Under the pieces are notes generated by a model that had not been told where the DNA came from, made no database searches, and worked only from the letters and a program-made list of their open reading frames with translations. Position numbers and translations under genes: made by a program. 64,000 nucleotides of DNA from Lujinxingiaceae bacterium (lineage in GTDB: Bacteria; Myxococcota_A; Bradymonadia; Bradymonadales; Bradymonadaceae): assembly GCA_013697635.1 (NCBI GenBank), contig JACCWM010000081.1:1-64000 (forward strand), written 5' to 3'. Positions 28,181-37,530 of the stretch are shown piece by piece (positions within the stretch are counted from its first letter, which is position 1; each line of letters starts with the position of its first letter).

Positions 28181-29833
28181 TCAGTCTTTGAAGAAATCGC
28201 CCATGGGATCATCGTCGCGCAGCCGCTTCTTTCGTTTGGGGAAGGCCTCGGCGGCCTTTTCGAGGCTTTCACGCGCTGCCTTGGCGCGCCGAGCGGCCGC
28301 GCGTGCCTCGATCGTGGCTTCGCGAAGGCTCAACTCATCGCGTGGCGCGTCGGCGGGCTTTTGTTCACTGGTCGTGACCGTTGGCGCAGGCTTAGCCTCG
28401 GTCTTTGCTGGCTTGGAGGAGGCTGCAGCTGGCCTTGGCGCGGCTTCTTTGGGCGCATCTTCGACGGCGATCGCCCGATCAACTTCTGCCAACTCGGCGT
28501 CGGCTTGGCCACCGGCGTCGATCTCGGCCAGCGCCTCAGCCAGGAGTGGCTCGTCGGCGCCGACGGGCTCGGGATAAACCACGGGCCGCTCGGTCAACGC
28601 GGGCTCCCGCGATTCGGTGTGGATCCAGTAGGCTGCAGCCGAGGCTGAAACCAGGAGTACAACGAGCGCCAAGGCCACTTTCTTCAAGCCAGAGGAGGGC
28701 GCTGGGCTCAGCAGCGCATCGAAGCTGTCGTCGGCATCAGCCTGCTTTCGCTGCGCAGCATCGACTTGCGCTGAGGGCGTCGCGTTCGACACCTCCGGCG
28801 CCACAAAGGCCACAGCGGCGGTCTCGGCCAGCCCGATCGAGCCGCCGTCAATGTCGCGAAGCGGCATCGACTTGAGCTCGTGGGGGCGCAGTCCAGCGAG
28901 CGCGCTCTCGAGCGCTTCACGAACCTCGGTCGCCGAAGCATAACGATCCGCGCTGCTCTTTTGGAGCAGGCGAACCACGAGTTCTTCGACCTCGACGGGC
29001 ACTACACCGTGCGCTTTGGCGCTCAACGACTCGACCTCGCCGAAGATATGGGCCATCAAGATGGCCATCGGAGTGTCTCCGCCAAAGGGTGGCCGACCGC
29101 CGATTAGCTCGTAGAGGATGCAGCCCAGACTGTAGAGATCACTTCGCCCGTCGATCGCCTGGCCCTGGCACTGCTCGGGGCTCATGTAGTGCGGCGTGCC
29201 GAAAATCTGACCGGTCTGGGTGACCTGTGTCTGAGAATTGATCACTTTGGCGATGCCGAAGTCGAGAACCTTGACGAAGGTGCCACCGCCGCTCATTTCG
29301 AGCACGAAGATGTTGTCGGGCTTGAGATCGCGGTGAACGATGCTCGCGTCATGGGCGGCCGAGAGCGCCGAGGCGATTTGAATGCCGATCTTGAGGATCT
29401 CCTCGAGGGTGAGATCGCCTTTGGTCAGGCGCGCCGAGAGCGTAAGTCCTTCGAGGTACTCCATGGCCAGATACAGCGTGCCGTCGGGATCCTGGCCGAA
29501 GTCGAGGATCGTGACGCAGTGCGGGTGATTGATCGTCGTGGCGATCTTGGCTTCCCGAAAGAAGCGGTCGACAAAGGAGTCGTTGTCGTTGAGCGAGGTG
29601 TGCAGCGTCTTGATCGCCACGCGGCGCTGCACGCTGCGTTGGTGGCCCAGATAGACTGCGCCCATGCCGCCTTCGCCGATCTTCTTCTCGATGATCCAGC
29701 GTCCATCGAGGTTGCGCCCGAGCATCGGATCGGCCACCGCAGGTCCACGGCCCAGGCGCAACTTCATGCCGTCGTTGGGGCAGAAGTCGACCGCGTCGTC
29801 GAACTCGGTCTGACATGTGGGGCAAATCTTCAT
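28181..29833 (-). CDS. Zinc-ribbon Ser/Thr protein kinase (membrane anchored)
   Basis: 550 residues from ATG 29833. A short zinc ribbon (Cys4, Cys7, Cys18) precedes a complete Hanks-type kinase: Gly-loop GEGGMGAVYLG, VAIK lysine, HRDLKPDN catalytic loop, DFGIAK metal-binding motif and MSPEQ. A membrane segment lies at about residues 400-420. The remaining extracytoplasmic tail is Ala/Pro/Glu/Lys-rich without a known sensor domain. All catalytic residues are present, so it should be active. It lies next to a second kinase and a small lipoprotein that carries a copy of its first codons. Confidence 0.93.
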   Translation of the reverse strand: MKICPTCQTEFDDAVDFCPNDGMKLRLGRGPAVADPMLGRNLDGRWIIEKKIGEGGMGAVYLGHQRSVQRRVAIKTLHTSLNDNDSFVDRFFREAKIATTINHPHCVTILDFGQDPDGTLYLAMEYLEGLTLSARLTKGDLTLEEILKIGIQIASALSAAHDASIVHRDLKPDNIFVLEMSGGGTFVKVLDFGIAKVINSQTQVTQTGQIFGTPHYMSPEQCQGQAIDGRSDLYSLGCILYELIGGRPPFGGDTPMAILMAHIFGEVESLSAKAHGVVPVEVEELVVRLLQKSSADRYASATEVREALESALAGLRPHELKSMPLRDIDGGSIGLAETAAVAFVAPEVSNATPSAQVDAAQRKQADADDSFDALLSPAPSSGLKKVALALVVLLVSASAAAYWIHTESREPALTERPVVYPEPVGADEPLLAEALAEIDAGGQADAELAEVDRAIAVEDAPKEAAPRPAAASSKPAKTEAKPAPTVTTSEQKPADAPRDELSLREATIEARAAARRAKAARESLEKAAEAFPKRKKRLRDDDPMGDFFKD

Positions 29834-29837
29834 GGGC
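29797..29837. repeat. Direct repeat copy B (kinase start)
   Basis: 41 bases covering the first codons of the kinase gene match 30370-30410 at 39 of 41 positions. The repeat ends just outside the start codon, where the two sequences diverge. Confidence 0.9.
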
Positions 29838-29884
29838 AAGTCTTAAGAGACATTGAGCAGCATGGGGCGCATCGGGGCATCCAA

Positions 29885-30406
29885 CTAAAAGTCTCCAAAA
29901 GGGTCAAACGTTTTCAAGCTGGCTTTGTCGGCCGAGCGATCGCCAGGGCCGGACTTGCCAGGGCCGGATTCAGACTTTTCGTTGCGGTCAGAGATAGCGC
30001 TGTATGGGTTTGATGACATCGGTCTACGACCCACACGGCTCGGTCGCTTGTGATTTCGTGGTCGTGCGGCGTTTGTCGTTATGGTTTTTGTCGTCAGGTT
30101 ATAGGCCGCCTCGAGCCGATCGAAAGCTTCCTCGCCGGCTTGGCCAACGCGTTGGTGCGCCTCGGATTGTGCGAGTCCAAGCGTTGCGCCCACCTGGGCC
30201 TGCTCGCTGGCTGCTCGTATAGCTTGACCGAGCGCTTGGGCGTTGGAAACGGCTGCGCGCTCTTGGGCCTCGGGTGCGCTCTGAGGCGCCGGTTTGGAGT
30301 CGCAAGCTACGGCAAACAAGACAACGAGCAGGGCAAGCGCGCACATCGCGTGGCTGCTATCCACCTTGGCGTCGAACTCGCTCTGAGATGTGGGGCAAAT
30401 CTTCAT
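29885..30406 (-). CDS. Small lipoprotein with a vestigial kinase zinc-ribbon start
   Basis: 173 residues if read from ATG 30406. The first residues, MKICPTSQSEFDAKVD, copy the start of the neighbouring kinase (MKICPTCQTEFDDAVD) but lose Cys7 and Cys18. A hydrophobic segment ending FAVAC follows immediately, giving a lipobox at Cys35. A second start, ATG 30346, would give a normal lipoprotein signal peptide and is probably the functional start. The rest is an Ala/Gln-rich helical stretch and a Ser/Lys/Gly tail. It overlaps nothing and begins just after the stop of kinase 2. Confidence 0.65.
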   Translation of the reverse strand: MKICPTSQSEFDAKVDSSHAMCALALLVVLFAVACDSKPAPQSAPEAQERAAVSNAQALGQAIRAASEQAQVGATLGLAQSEAHQRVGQAGEEAFDRLEAAYNLTTKTITTNAARPRNHKRPSRVGRRPMSSNPYSAISDRNEKSESGPGKSGPGDRSADKASLKTFDPFGDF

Positions 30407-30410
30407 GGGC
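30370..30410. repeat. Direct repeat copy A (lipoprotein start)
   Basis: 41 bases, 39 identical to 29797-29837, on the same strand and 573 bases away. It supplies the ATG and first 13 codons of the lipoprotein reading frame. Confidence 0.9.
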
Positions 30411-31999
30411 TAGAGTCGCTCGACCTGAGGCTTGCGCGAGTCTTCGTCTTCGAGGCGCTCGATGATGATCGGCTTGGTGTCCTCTTTGGGCGTGACTTCC
30501 GGGCTCTTTGTGGTCGTCGTCTGGGTGTTTTGGGGTGGGCGCGGACGAATCGTCTTGTTCGATGTGCCGGTGTTTTTGGATTCCGTGCGCGCCTCGATCG
30601 CTTGTAAGTCGACGATCTCAGCGGCCTTGGCGGCCACCAGGGCAAAAGAGAACTCTTGGCGCGTGGTGACCTGCGGGTTGACCGTGATGTCGACCTCGCG
30701 CGCCTCGAAGCCCTCGAGCTCGAGCCTGTAGGTGACCGAGGTCGTATTCGGTGGCAGCGCAACGGTCAGAGGCGTCTTGCCCATGGGCACGAGGCCGTCG
30801 AGCACCATGGCGCTGCTCGGCTCCGAGGAGATACGGATGCGCATGGGATCGGATTCGGCCACGGCCGCGCCGTTTTCCAGCTCGCCGGCGGCATGGAGCT
30901 CGGCGGCGAGCGCGCCGTTGGGTTCGCCGCCCTGTTGATTGGACTTGAGGACGACCAGGGTCGCCAGCACGATGATGAGCACGATGACCGCTCCGATGGC
31001 GATCGCGGCGATCGGCGGCGCGCTCTTGGTGGGCACGGGGTCCGCATCGGCGGCCATGATTGTGACGCTGCGATCGAGCTTGGCGCGGTTGGCGCCGGTG
31101 AGCATCTCTTTGCGATTGACGAGCGCCTGCTCGAGCTCTTCGCGAAGCTCGTCGGTGGTCTGCGGCCGATCCTGGGGCCGCTTTGCCAGTGAGCGACGAA
31201 CGACGTGCTCGAGGCCAAGCGGGATGAGGCCGAGCGCGTTCTCCGGCAAGCGCTCGGCAAACGGTGGCGGGGCGTCCTGGGTGTGGCTGATCATCAACGC
31301 CGTGGTGCTCGGCTGCTGAAAGGGCGGGGCGCCGCAGAGCATCTCGAAGATGATGCAGCCCAGGCTGTAGATGTCGCTGCGATTGTCGACCTTCTCCGAG
31401 AGGATCTGTTCTGGCGACATATAGCGCGGCGTACCAATGATACGCCCGTCACCGGTGAGCTGTACGTCGTCCTCGCCGCTGACGACCTTGGCGATGCCAA
31501 AGTCGAGCACCTTGGCCACGTCCTTGTCGCCGTCGACCTCGATCAAGAAGATGTTGTCGGGCTTGATGTCGCGGTGAACGATGCCGTGGCGGTGCGCTTC
31601 GCTGAGCGAGCGGCAGACCTGCGAGGCGATGTGCACCACGCGCTCGGGCGAGATCGGGCCTTCCTTGATCAGATCGCTCAAGGTGTGGCCGTTGAGCAGC
31701 TCCATGGTCAGAAACAAGAAGCCGTCGTCGGTTTGGCCGTAATCAAAGACGGTGACAGTATTGGGGTGGCGAAGCTGGCTGACGGTGAGCGCTTCGCGCT
31801 CGAAGCGCGCCGCCGTGACCGGGTTATGCGAGGGGATGAATTTGAGCGCGATGCGCCGGTTCATGTTGCGCTGAATCGCCTCGTAGACCGCGCCCATGCC
31901 GCCAAAGCCCATCAGACTTACGATTTCAAAGCGCCCCGCAATCGTCTGGCCCACCAGGCGTTCGTACAATTGTTTGCGATGTTCGCGCGAAGAACTCAT
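30410..31999 (-). CDS. Ser/Thr protein kinase with PEGA-type tail
   Basis: 529 residues. The kinase domain (about residues 22-285) has Gly-loop MGFGGMGAVYEA, IALK lysine, HRDIKPDN and DFGIAK. A membrane helix lies at about 328-350. A PEGA-like beta domain (about 385-455) contains SSEPSSAMVLDGLVPMGKTPL. The C-terminus is a Lys/Thr/Glu-rich tail. It has no zinc ribbon, unlike the neighbouring kinase. The two kinases and the TPR protein upstream may be co-transcribed; the gap to the TPR gene is 28 bases. Confidence 0.93.
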   Translation of the reverse strand: MSSSREHRKQLYERLVGQTIAGRFEIVSLMGFGGMGAVYEAIQRNMNRRIALKFIPSHNPVTAARFEREALTVSQLRHPNTVTVFDYGQTDDGFLFLTMELLNGHTLSDLIKEGPISPERVVHIASQVCRSLSEAHRHGIVHRDIKPDNIFLIEVDGDKDVAKVLDFGIAKVVSGEDDVQLTGDGRIIGTPRYMSPEQILSEKVDNRSDIYSLGCIIFEMLCGAPPFQQPSTTALMISHTQDAPPPFAERLPENALGLIPLGLEHVVRRSLAKRPQDRPQTTDELREELEQALVNRKEMLTGANRAKLDRSVTIMAADADPVPTKSAPPIAAIAIGAVIVLIIVLATLVVLKSNQQGGEPNGALAAELHAAGELENGAAVAESDPMRIRISSEPSSAMVLDGLVPMGKTPLTVALPPNTTSVTYRLELEGFEAREVDITVNPQVTTRQEFSFALVAAKAAEIVDLQAIEARTESKNTGTSNKTIRPRPPQNTQTTTTKSPEVTPKEDTKPIIIERLEDEDSRKPQVERL

Positions 32000-32027
32000 G
32001 TATTAGGCCGACGATTTGTTGGAAATC

Positions 32028-32816
32028 TCAAAAGCCCAGGCTCATGCCCAAACCAGCGCCCGAGGGCGAAAACCAGGGGCTGAACGCGACACCCGAGGCC
32101 GCCGCGGTGTCCGAGGGCGTGGCCGTGATGAACAGGTAGGTGCCGATGACCGTGACCACGCCACCGACGATGAACAAGCCGTCGGCGATCAAAGCGCGCG
32201 TGCTGCCCGTCTCCTGGGCGGCCTGGCGACCGGCGGTATCGGTCGGGTCGGCGTTTCGAAACTCCTGCTCGCTCACCGATGCCAGCCAGCCAAAAGTACC
32301 ACCGATGGCGAGCAGCCCGACGCCCGAGCCCAGCGTGATGTAGGCCACGGTGCGGTCCGGGCTCTTGGGCTTGGGATCGGGGGTTAGCGGGAGTTGGTCT
32401 TTGTCTCTATCATCGCCGGCGGGCCTGGGATCGTTGGGATCCGAGGCGTTGGCGTTGCGCTCGCGCAGTTTTTGAACCTGCGCCAGGGCGTGTTGGCGCG
32501 CCTCACTCTCGACGTCCGGGGCAACCACGAAGCGCTCGTAGTAGACGATCGCGTTGTCCCAATCCTCGATCTTCTCGTAGCACTTGGCGATGTTATACAA
32601 AAGGTTGGGCACCGACTCGAGCTCATAGGCTTGCTTGAAGGCGTCGATCGCCCCAGAAAAATCTTGTGCGCGGTACTTCTGAGCCCCCTGGCTGGAGAGG
32701 ACTTCGACCTTTCTCGCGATCTCGGACTGGTCGGCGGGCTGCTGGGCAAAGGCAGTGCTGACTGGAGCCGCCATGGCCAAACCCGCGATGAGCACGATAC
32801 TGATGAGATTTCGCAT
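32028..32816 (-). CDS. Periplasmic TPR protein with two membrane segments
   Basis: 262 residues from ATG 32816. The signal peptide ends near AFAQ. TPR helices span about 28-110 (QDFSGAIDAFKQAYELE and following). An Asp/Pro/Lys-rich linker is followed by two hydrophobic segments (about 157-178 and 205-225), and the protein ends in Phe. The layout resembles the TPR/PEGA protein at 24403-25386 without the PEGA domain. It lies directly upstream of kinase 2 on the same strand and may feed it a signal, but this is inference. Confidence 0.75.
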   Translation of the reverse strand: MRNLISIVLIAGLAMAAPVSTAFAQQPADQSEIARKVEVLSSQGAQKYRAQDFSGAIDAFKQAYELESVPNLLYNIAKCYEKIEDWDNAIVYYERFVVAPDVESEARQHALAQVQKLRERNANASDPNDPRPAGDDRDKDQLPLTPDPKPKSPDRTVAYITLGSGVGLLAIGGTFGWLASVSEQEFRNADPTDTAGRQAAQETGSTRALIADGLFIVGGVVTVIGTYLFITATPSDTAAASGVAFSPWFSPSGAGLGMSLGF

Positions 32817-33043
32817 CACTTTTCTTGGGAGAGGTTGGTCAATTGCGGCGTGTGATAAGGGCGTTCATGGGCCGATGATACCCCCAAGTCGCCACAACGT
32901 CCAGAAGCTTCGATGGCACGGCCAAACCCCGGCAGTTGGCAGTGGACAGGCGCTCGATCTCGTCCCATCATGGCCCACGTGGAGCACCAGCAACAGACAT
33001 TGCAAAAGTTTTGGGCAATCGTTAAGCGGGAGAAGTCGATACG

Positions 33044-35740
33044 ATGAGCACGCAAGACGAAAACAGTGGCAGCGAGACAATCTCCACGCCGTCTGAGAGA
33101 CGCACGGTCGTTTTGCCCGAGAGCACGATGGGCTCGGACATGTGGGAAGCCCTCGCTCCCACGATCAGCCCGCCACCGCTCGGTTTGGAGGCGACACCGG
33201 CATTGGCGCCGCCTGGAAAAGGTTTGCAAGGCATGGCCAGTCGCTGGACGCAGTTTTTCCCGGCGATCAAGAGCGAAAAATCGGTCGGCATGGGCACCTT
33301 TCAAGGTGTTTATCGCCCGACGATTCTGACGATCCTCGGCGTGATCATGTATCTGCGCCAGGGCTGGATCGTCGGCGAGGCGGGTCTGCTCGGCATGGTG
33401 GCGATCATCTCGTTGACTTTCTTGATCACGGGCACCACAGCCTTGTCGCTGTCCTCGATTACGACCAATATCCGTGTTGGCACCGGCGGCGTTTTCTCGA
33501 TCATCAGCCAGTCTCTGGGGTTGGAGACCGGCGGAAGCATCGGTATCCCGCTCTTTTTGGGCCAGGCGCTGGCCGCCGCGCTGTACATCTACGGCTTTAG
33601 CGAGGCCTGGCTCTACATCTTTCCCGGTCACCCGCAGTGGCTGGTCGCTTATGGCGCCTTTGCGCTGGCCTTTGGCGTCACCTTGGTCTCGACACGCCTG
33701 GCCTTCAAGCTGCAAAGCGCGATGTTGGTGGTGATTTTGGCCTCCTTTCTCTCGATCATTTTGGGCTGGACGAGCTTGGGCGCCGGCGAGGTCACGCTGC
33801 AAAATCCTACCCTTCTTGGCTCGTTCGAGGATGGCGGCTTCTGGTTGCTTTTTGCTGTCTTTTTCCCGGCCGGCACGGGCATCACCATTGGCGCGAGCAT
33901 GTCCGGGGCGCTGGCTAATCCGCGGCGCAGCATTCCGCTGGGCACGCTGGCGGCCTGGGCGACGGCGCTGTTCGTCTACATCTTAATGGCGATCTGGTAC
34001 AGCACGGTGGCCACGCCCGAGGAGCTGCGCTCCAATTATCTGGTCGTAGTCGACCACGCCGCCTTCGGCGAGCTCGTATTGCTCGGAATTCTGGGATCGA
34101 CCTTTACGGCGGCGCTGAGCTCGATGGTCGCCGCGCCGCGGGTGCTGCAGGCGCTTGGCGCCCACGGGATCGTGCCCAAGCGCGCTTTTTTTGGGCGGCT
34201 CTCGCTCGGTGGCGAGCCGCGCAACGCGATCCTTGCCACCGGCGCGCTCGTGGCGGCGGCGCTGCTGCTCGGTAGCCTCAACAACATCGCCATTCTGATC
34301 ACGATGTTCTTTCTGCTCACCTACCTGACCCTCAACATCGTCGTGCTCATCGAGCAGGGCCTGGGCATGATTTCGTTTCGCCCGATCTTTCGCGTGCCGA
34401 TCGCCGTGCCGGCCGTGGGCACCATCGCCTGCGTGGTAGCGATTTTTGTGATCAGCCCGGCCTTTGCGTTGGTGGCGCTGGCTTTTGTCGCCGCGATCTA
34501 CATCTATCTGGTCGGCCGAAAGCTCGAATCACCCTGGCAGACGGTGCGAAGCAGTATTTTCGTCTCACTGGCGGATTGGGCCGCCAAGCGCATCGCCAAG
34601 AGTCCAGACGAGGCCAACGAGCGCTCCTGGAAGCCCGACTTGCTCGTGCCCGTCGAGTCGCGTGCCCAGCTTGATGGCAGCTTTCGCTTTTTGCGTGTGC
34701 TCACCGAACCCAAGGGGTCGTTGCAGATCGTCGGTGTATCGAGCGCGCCCACAGGCTCGGCCAAGGTCGTGGACGCGCTCGACACCGTCGCGCTGAGCGC
34801 GGTGCCCGACCATGCAACACCGGTGGGTTTGCCTGCGGTCGACGACTTGTCGGTCGACTCGCCCACGGCTAGCCCAGAGGCCGGCGAGTTGGACGAGCGC
34901 AGCGAGGGCGCGCTCGATACCGCAAGCGAGGCCAGCGAGGACAAGCCCAGGATGCGTTTGTCGCTTCCTCGGCCCCGAAAGACTCATGTCACTGAGCTTG
35001 GAAAGCCGCTCAGCCAGACCGGGCCTATGGCGTCGGGCAAAACGAGTACATCCCTGCCTGTGATCGGAAATGGCCTCAAGACCATCCATGATGTGGCCAA
35101 CGACTTTCAAAACGAAGGGTTGTTCGCCTCGGCGGTTACGATCGAGGCGCCCAGCTATCTCAAGGGCGTTCAGATGAGCTCGGCCGTGATGCGCGGCAGC
35201 TTTTTTCGCCCGAACATCCTCTTCGTCAACGCCCATCTCTACGACCGCCTGACCTTGCAAGGTCTGATCGACACGGCCGCCGACCACCAACTGGGCGTGG
35301 CCTTTCTCTACGAGCACCCGGAGTCGTCGCTGGGACATGAGCGGCGCGTCAACATCTGGGTGCGCGATCAGAGCCCACAATGGCATCTGGGCTTGAGGCT
35401 GGCCAACCTCGATTTGGCGCTGCTGCTCGGCTACCAGATCTATCGCAACTGGCAGGGCCCGCTTCGCCTGCTCACGGTCTGCCCCGACCCGGCTGAGATG
35501 GCCAATGCGCGCACATTCTTGCAGCAGCTCATCGACGATGCCCGCCTGCCGTCGCACTCGGAGTGCTGGGTGGAGCAGGGCGGCCTGCTCAATAAGATCA
35601 GCGAAGCACCGCGTGCCGACCTCCAGATCCTGGGCCTTGCGCCGTTGGTCGACGTCGATTGGATGCGCACCGTCGTTCAGCGAAGCGGCAGCTCCTGTTT
35701 GTTCGTGCGCGACTCCGGGCGCGAGAGCGCGTTGGCCTGA
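33044..35740 (+). CDS. Cation-chloride cotransporter homologue (SLC12/APC superfamily)
   Basis: 898 residues. About twelve membrane segments lie between residues 95 and 500, beginning TILTILGVIMYLRQGW and including FFPAGTGITIGASMSGAL, which matches the family-specific helix of SLC12 Na-K-Cl and K-Cl cotransporters. A large cytoplasmic C-terminal part (about 510-898) has a Ser/Asp/Glu-rich linker and a terminal alpha/beta region, again as in that family. It probably moves chloride with sodium or potassium. The divergent promoter region to its left (32817-33043) is shared with the TPR gene. Confidence 0.85.
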   Translation: MSTQDENSGSETISTPSERRTVVLPESTMGSDMWEALAPTISPPPLGLEATPALAPPGKGLQGMASRWTQFFPAIKSEKSVGMGTFQGVYRPTILTILGVIMYLRQGWIVGEAGLLGMVAIISLTFLITGTTALSLSSITTNIRVGTGGVFSIISQSLGLETGGSIGIPLFLGQALAAALYIYGFSEAWLYIFPGHPQWLVAYGAFALAFGVTLVSTRLAFKLQSAMLVVILASFLSIILGWTSLGAGEVTLQNPTLLGSFEDGGFWLLFAVFFPAGTGITIGASMSGALANPRRSIPLGTLAAWATALFVYILMAIWYSTVATPEELRSNYLVVVDHAAFGELVLLGILGSTFTAALSSMVAAPRVLQALGAHGIVPKRAFFGRLSLGGEPRNAILATGALVAAALLLGSLNNIAILITMFFLLTYLTLNIVVLIEQGLGMISFRPIFRVPIAVPAVGTIACVVAIFVISPAFALVALAFVAAIYIYLVGRKLESPWQTVRSSIFVSLADWAAKRIAKSPDEANERSWKPDLLVPVESRAQLDGSFRFLRVLTEPKGSLQIVGVSSAPTGSAKVVDALDTVALSAVPDHATPVGLPAVDDLSVDSPTASPEAGELDERSEGALDTASEASEDKPRMRLSLPRPRKTHVTELGKPLSQTGPMASGKTSTSLPVIGNGLKTIHDVANDFQNEGLFASAVTIEAPSYLKGVQMSSAVMRGSFFRPNILFVNAHLYDRLTLQGLIDTAADHQLGVAFLYEHPESSLGHERRVNIWVRDQSPQWHLGLRLANLDLALLLGYQIYRNWQGPLRLLTVCPDPAEMANARTFLQQLIDDARLPSHSECWVEQGGLLNKISEAPRADLQILGLAPLVDVDWMRTVVQRSGSSCLFVRDSGRESALA

Positions 35741-35864
35741 GCTCGGTTGCCGATCGGATATTTGCCGCTGCAACGCGCATTTGCTAGGGTGTTGTCGCTA
35801 TTACACCGACATAGTGGCCGACACCCGAAGCAGGAGGTGACAGCTCACGTCCTCGAGGGTCAAG

Positions 35865-37517
35865 ATGCGAAATTTGGTGGCAGTGCTCAGCCTCACCCTG
35901 ATTTGCATGGTGGGCTGTGACGGGCGGCTCGACTTGGGCGAGGCCAAGGCGCCTGCCGGCCCCAGCAACCAGAGCAACAACGCCAACAACACCAATACGA
36001 ACAACACCAACATCGAGATCAACACCGGTGTGATCGGCGTGGCCTTTAGCGGCGCTCGCCGGCTCAGTCGCGACGAGTATGACAACACGCTACGCGATCT
36101 GCTCGAGGACGGGACGCGCCCTGGCGCGCTCTTGCTTCCCGAGGATTCGGTTGACCCCTTCGACAACGACTACCGCACGCAATACGCCTCGATGACCTTG
36201 ATCGAGGCCGTCGAGGCCCTGGCCGACAGCGCGAGCGAGCGCTTGTTGGCCGACACCGCGCGCCGCGACCGGATCGTGGGCTGTAGCCCGCGTGGGCCCG
36301 ACGACGCGGTCTGCATGCGCCGGTTTATCGAGACCTTTGGCCGGCGCGCCATGCGGCGCGCGCTGCGCCCGGTCGAGGTCGAGCGCTTTTTGGCACTTCA
36401 GAGCTTCGCCGTCGAAGACAACAACTTCTACTCGGCGGTCGATCTGGTTGTGCGCGCCATGCTCCAGCAGCCGGAGTTTCTCTACCGAGTTGAGCGCGGC
36501 ATCGCCGTTGAGGGCCGCCCCGGCGTCTTTCGGCTCAATCACTGGGAGATGGCCTCCAGGCTGTCTTATCTGCTCTGGGGCACCAAGCCCGACGACTGGG
36601 TGCTTGACCTTGCCAGCGAAGCCAAGCTCGGAACCTCCGAGGAGATCCGCGCCGCAGCCACGCGCATGCTCGAAGATCCGCGGGCCGTCGCGCGTGTTGA
36701 GCGCTTCCACGCGATGTGGCTTGGCTACCATCAGATCCCCCATCCCACGGAGCTCGCCACGGCGCTTCGCGCGGAGAGCGATGCACTGGTTCGCCGCGTG
36801 ATCTTTGAGGAGAAGCGCTCCTGGCTCGATTTGTTTCGCGTCGAAGAGACCTTTGTCGGCGATTATCTCGTCGAGCACTACGGCTTGAGTGCGCCCAGCG
36901 CTCCAGCACCTCGCTGGGTGGCTTACGGCGATTCCGGCCGGCGCGGCATCCTCTCGCACGGCAGTTTTCTGTCGGTCGCCGCCAAGTTCGACGACACCAG
37001 CCCCACCCAGCGTGGCCTGCTGATTCGAAACCGGCTGATGTGCGAGGAGATCGAGCCCCCGCCGCCGACGGTCGACGTCGACCAGCAGCCCCACCACGAA
37101 ACCAGCCCCTGCAAGGCCGACGCCTATGCCGGCTACATGCAAAGCGGCTGCGGATCCTGCCACGGCCAGATGGACCCGATAGGCTTTGGTTTGGAGAACT
37201 ACGACCGCGCCGGGCGCTACCGTGCACACGACAACGGCTATCCCGAGTGCGCAATTGAGGGCTCTGGCGAGCTGATTGGCATTGGCGGCTTCAAGGGTCC
37301 GGCCGAGCTTGGCCAGGTGCTCATCGACAACGACGTCGTCGATCGCTGCCTGGTCACTCAGGTATTTCGCTTTGCGATGGGCCAGCGCGAGACCAAGGAC
37401 GACGAGGCTTTGATCGACGCACTGCATAAGAAGTTTCGCGACAAGGGCTATCTCTTCGACGAGCTCCTCTTGGACTTCGTCACGATGGAGAGCTTTTCCT
37501 ACCGAATGGAAGAATAA
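35865..37517 (+). CDS. DUF1592/DUF1588-type secreted protein with CxxCH motif
   Basis: 550 residues. A lipobox, MVGC (Cys18), is followed by an Asn/Thr-rich linker. The body is the DUF1587-DUF1592-DUF1588-DUF1585 arrangement: RRLSRDEYDNTLRDLL, GRRAMRRALRPVEVERFL, RGILSHGSFLSVAAKFDDTSPTQRG and the terminal LLLDFVTMESF. A c-type-haem-like CGSCH (429-433) lies in the DUF1588 segment, as is usual. These proteins occur with DUF1552 proteins in Planctomycetes, Verrucomicrobia and Myxococcota and are suspected to act in extracellular oxidation or polymer use, but the reaction is unknown. Confidence 0.9.
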   Translation: MRNLVAVLSLTLICMVGCDGRLDLGEAKAPAGPSNQSNNANNTNTNNTNIEINTGVIGVAFSGARRLSRDEYDNTLRDLLEDGTRPGALLLPEDSVDPFDNDYRTQYASMTLIEAVEALADSASERLLADTARRDRIVGCSPRGPDDAVCMRRFIETFGRRAMRRALRPVEVERFLALQSFAVEDNNFYSAVDLVVRAMLQQPEFLYRVERGIAVEGRPGVFRLNHWEMASRLSYLLWGTKPDDWVLDLASEAKLGTSEEIRAAATRMLEDPRAVARVERFHAMWLGYHQIPHPTELATALRAESDALVRRVIFEEKRSWLDLFRVEETFVGDYLVEHYGLSAPSAPAPRWVAYGDSGRRGILSHGSFLSVAAKFDDTSPTQRGLLIRNRLMCEEIEPPPPTVDVDQQPHHETSPCKADAYAGYMQSGCGSCHGQMDPIGFGLENYDRAGRYRAHDNGYPECAIEGSGELIGIGGFKGPAELGQVLIDNDVVDRCLVTQVFRFAMGQRETKDDEALIDALHKKFRDKGYLFDELLLDFVTMESFSYRMEE

Positions 37518-37530
37518 GCGGAGAGCGGCA

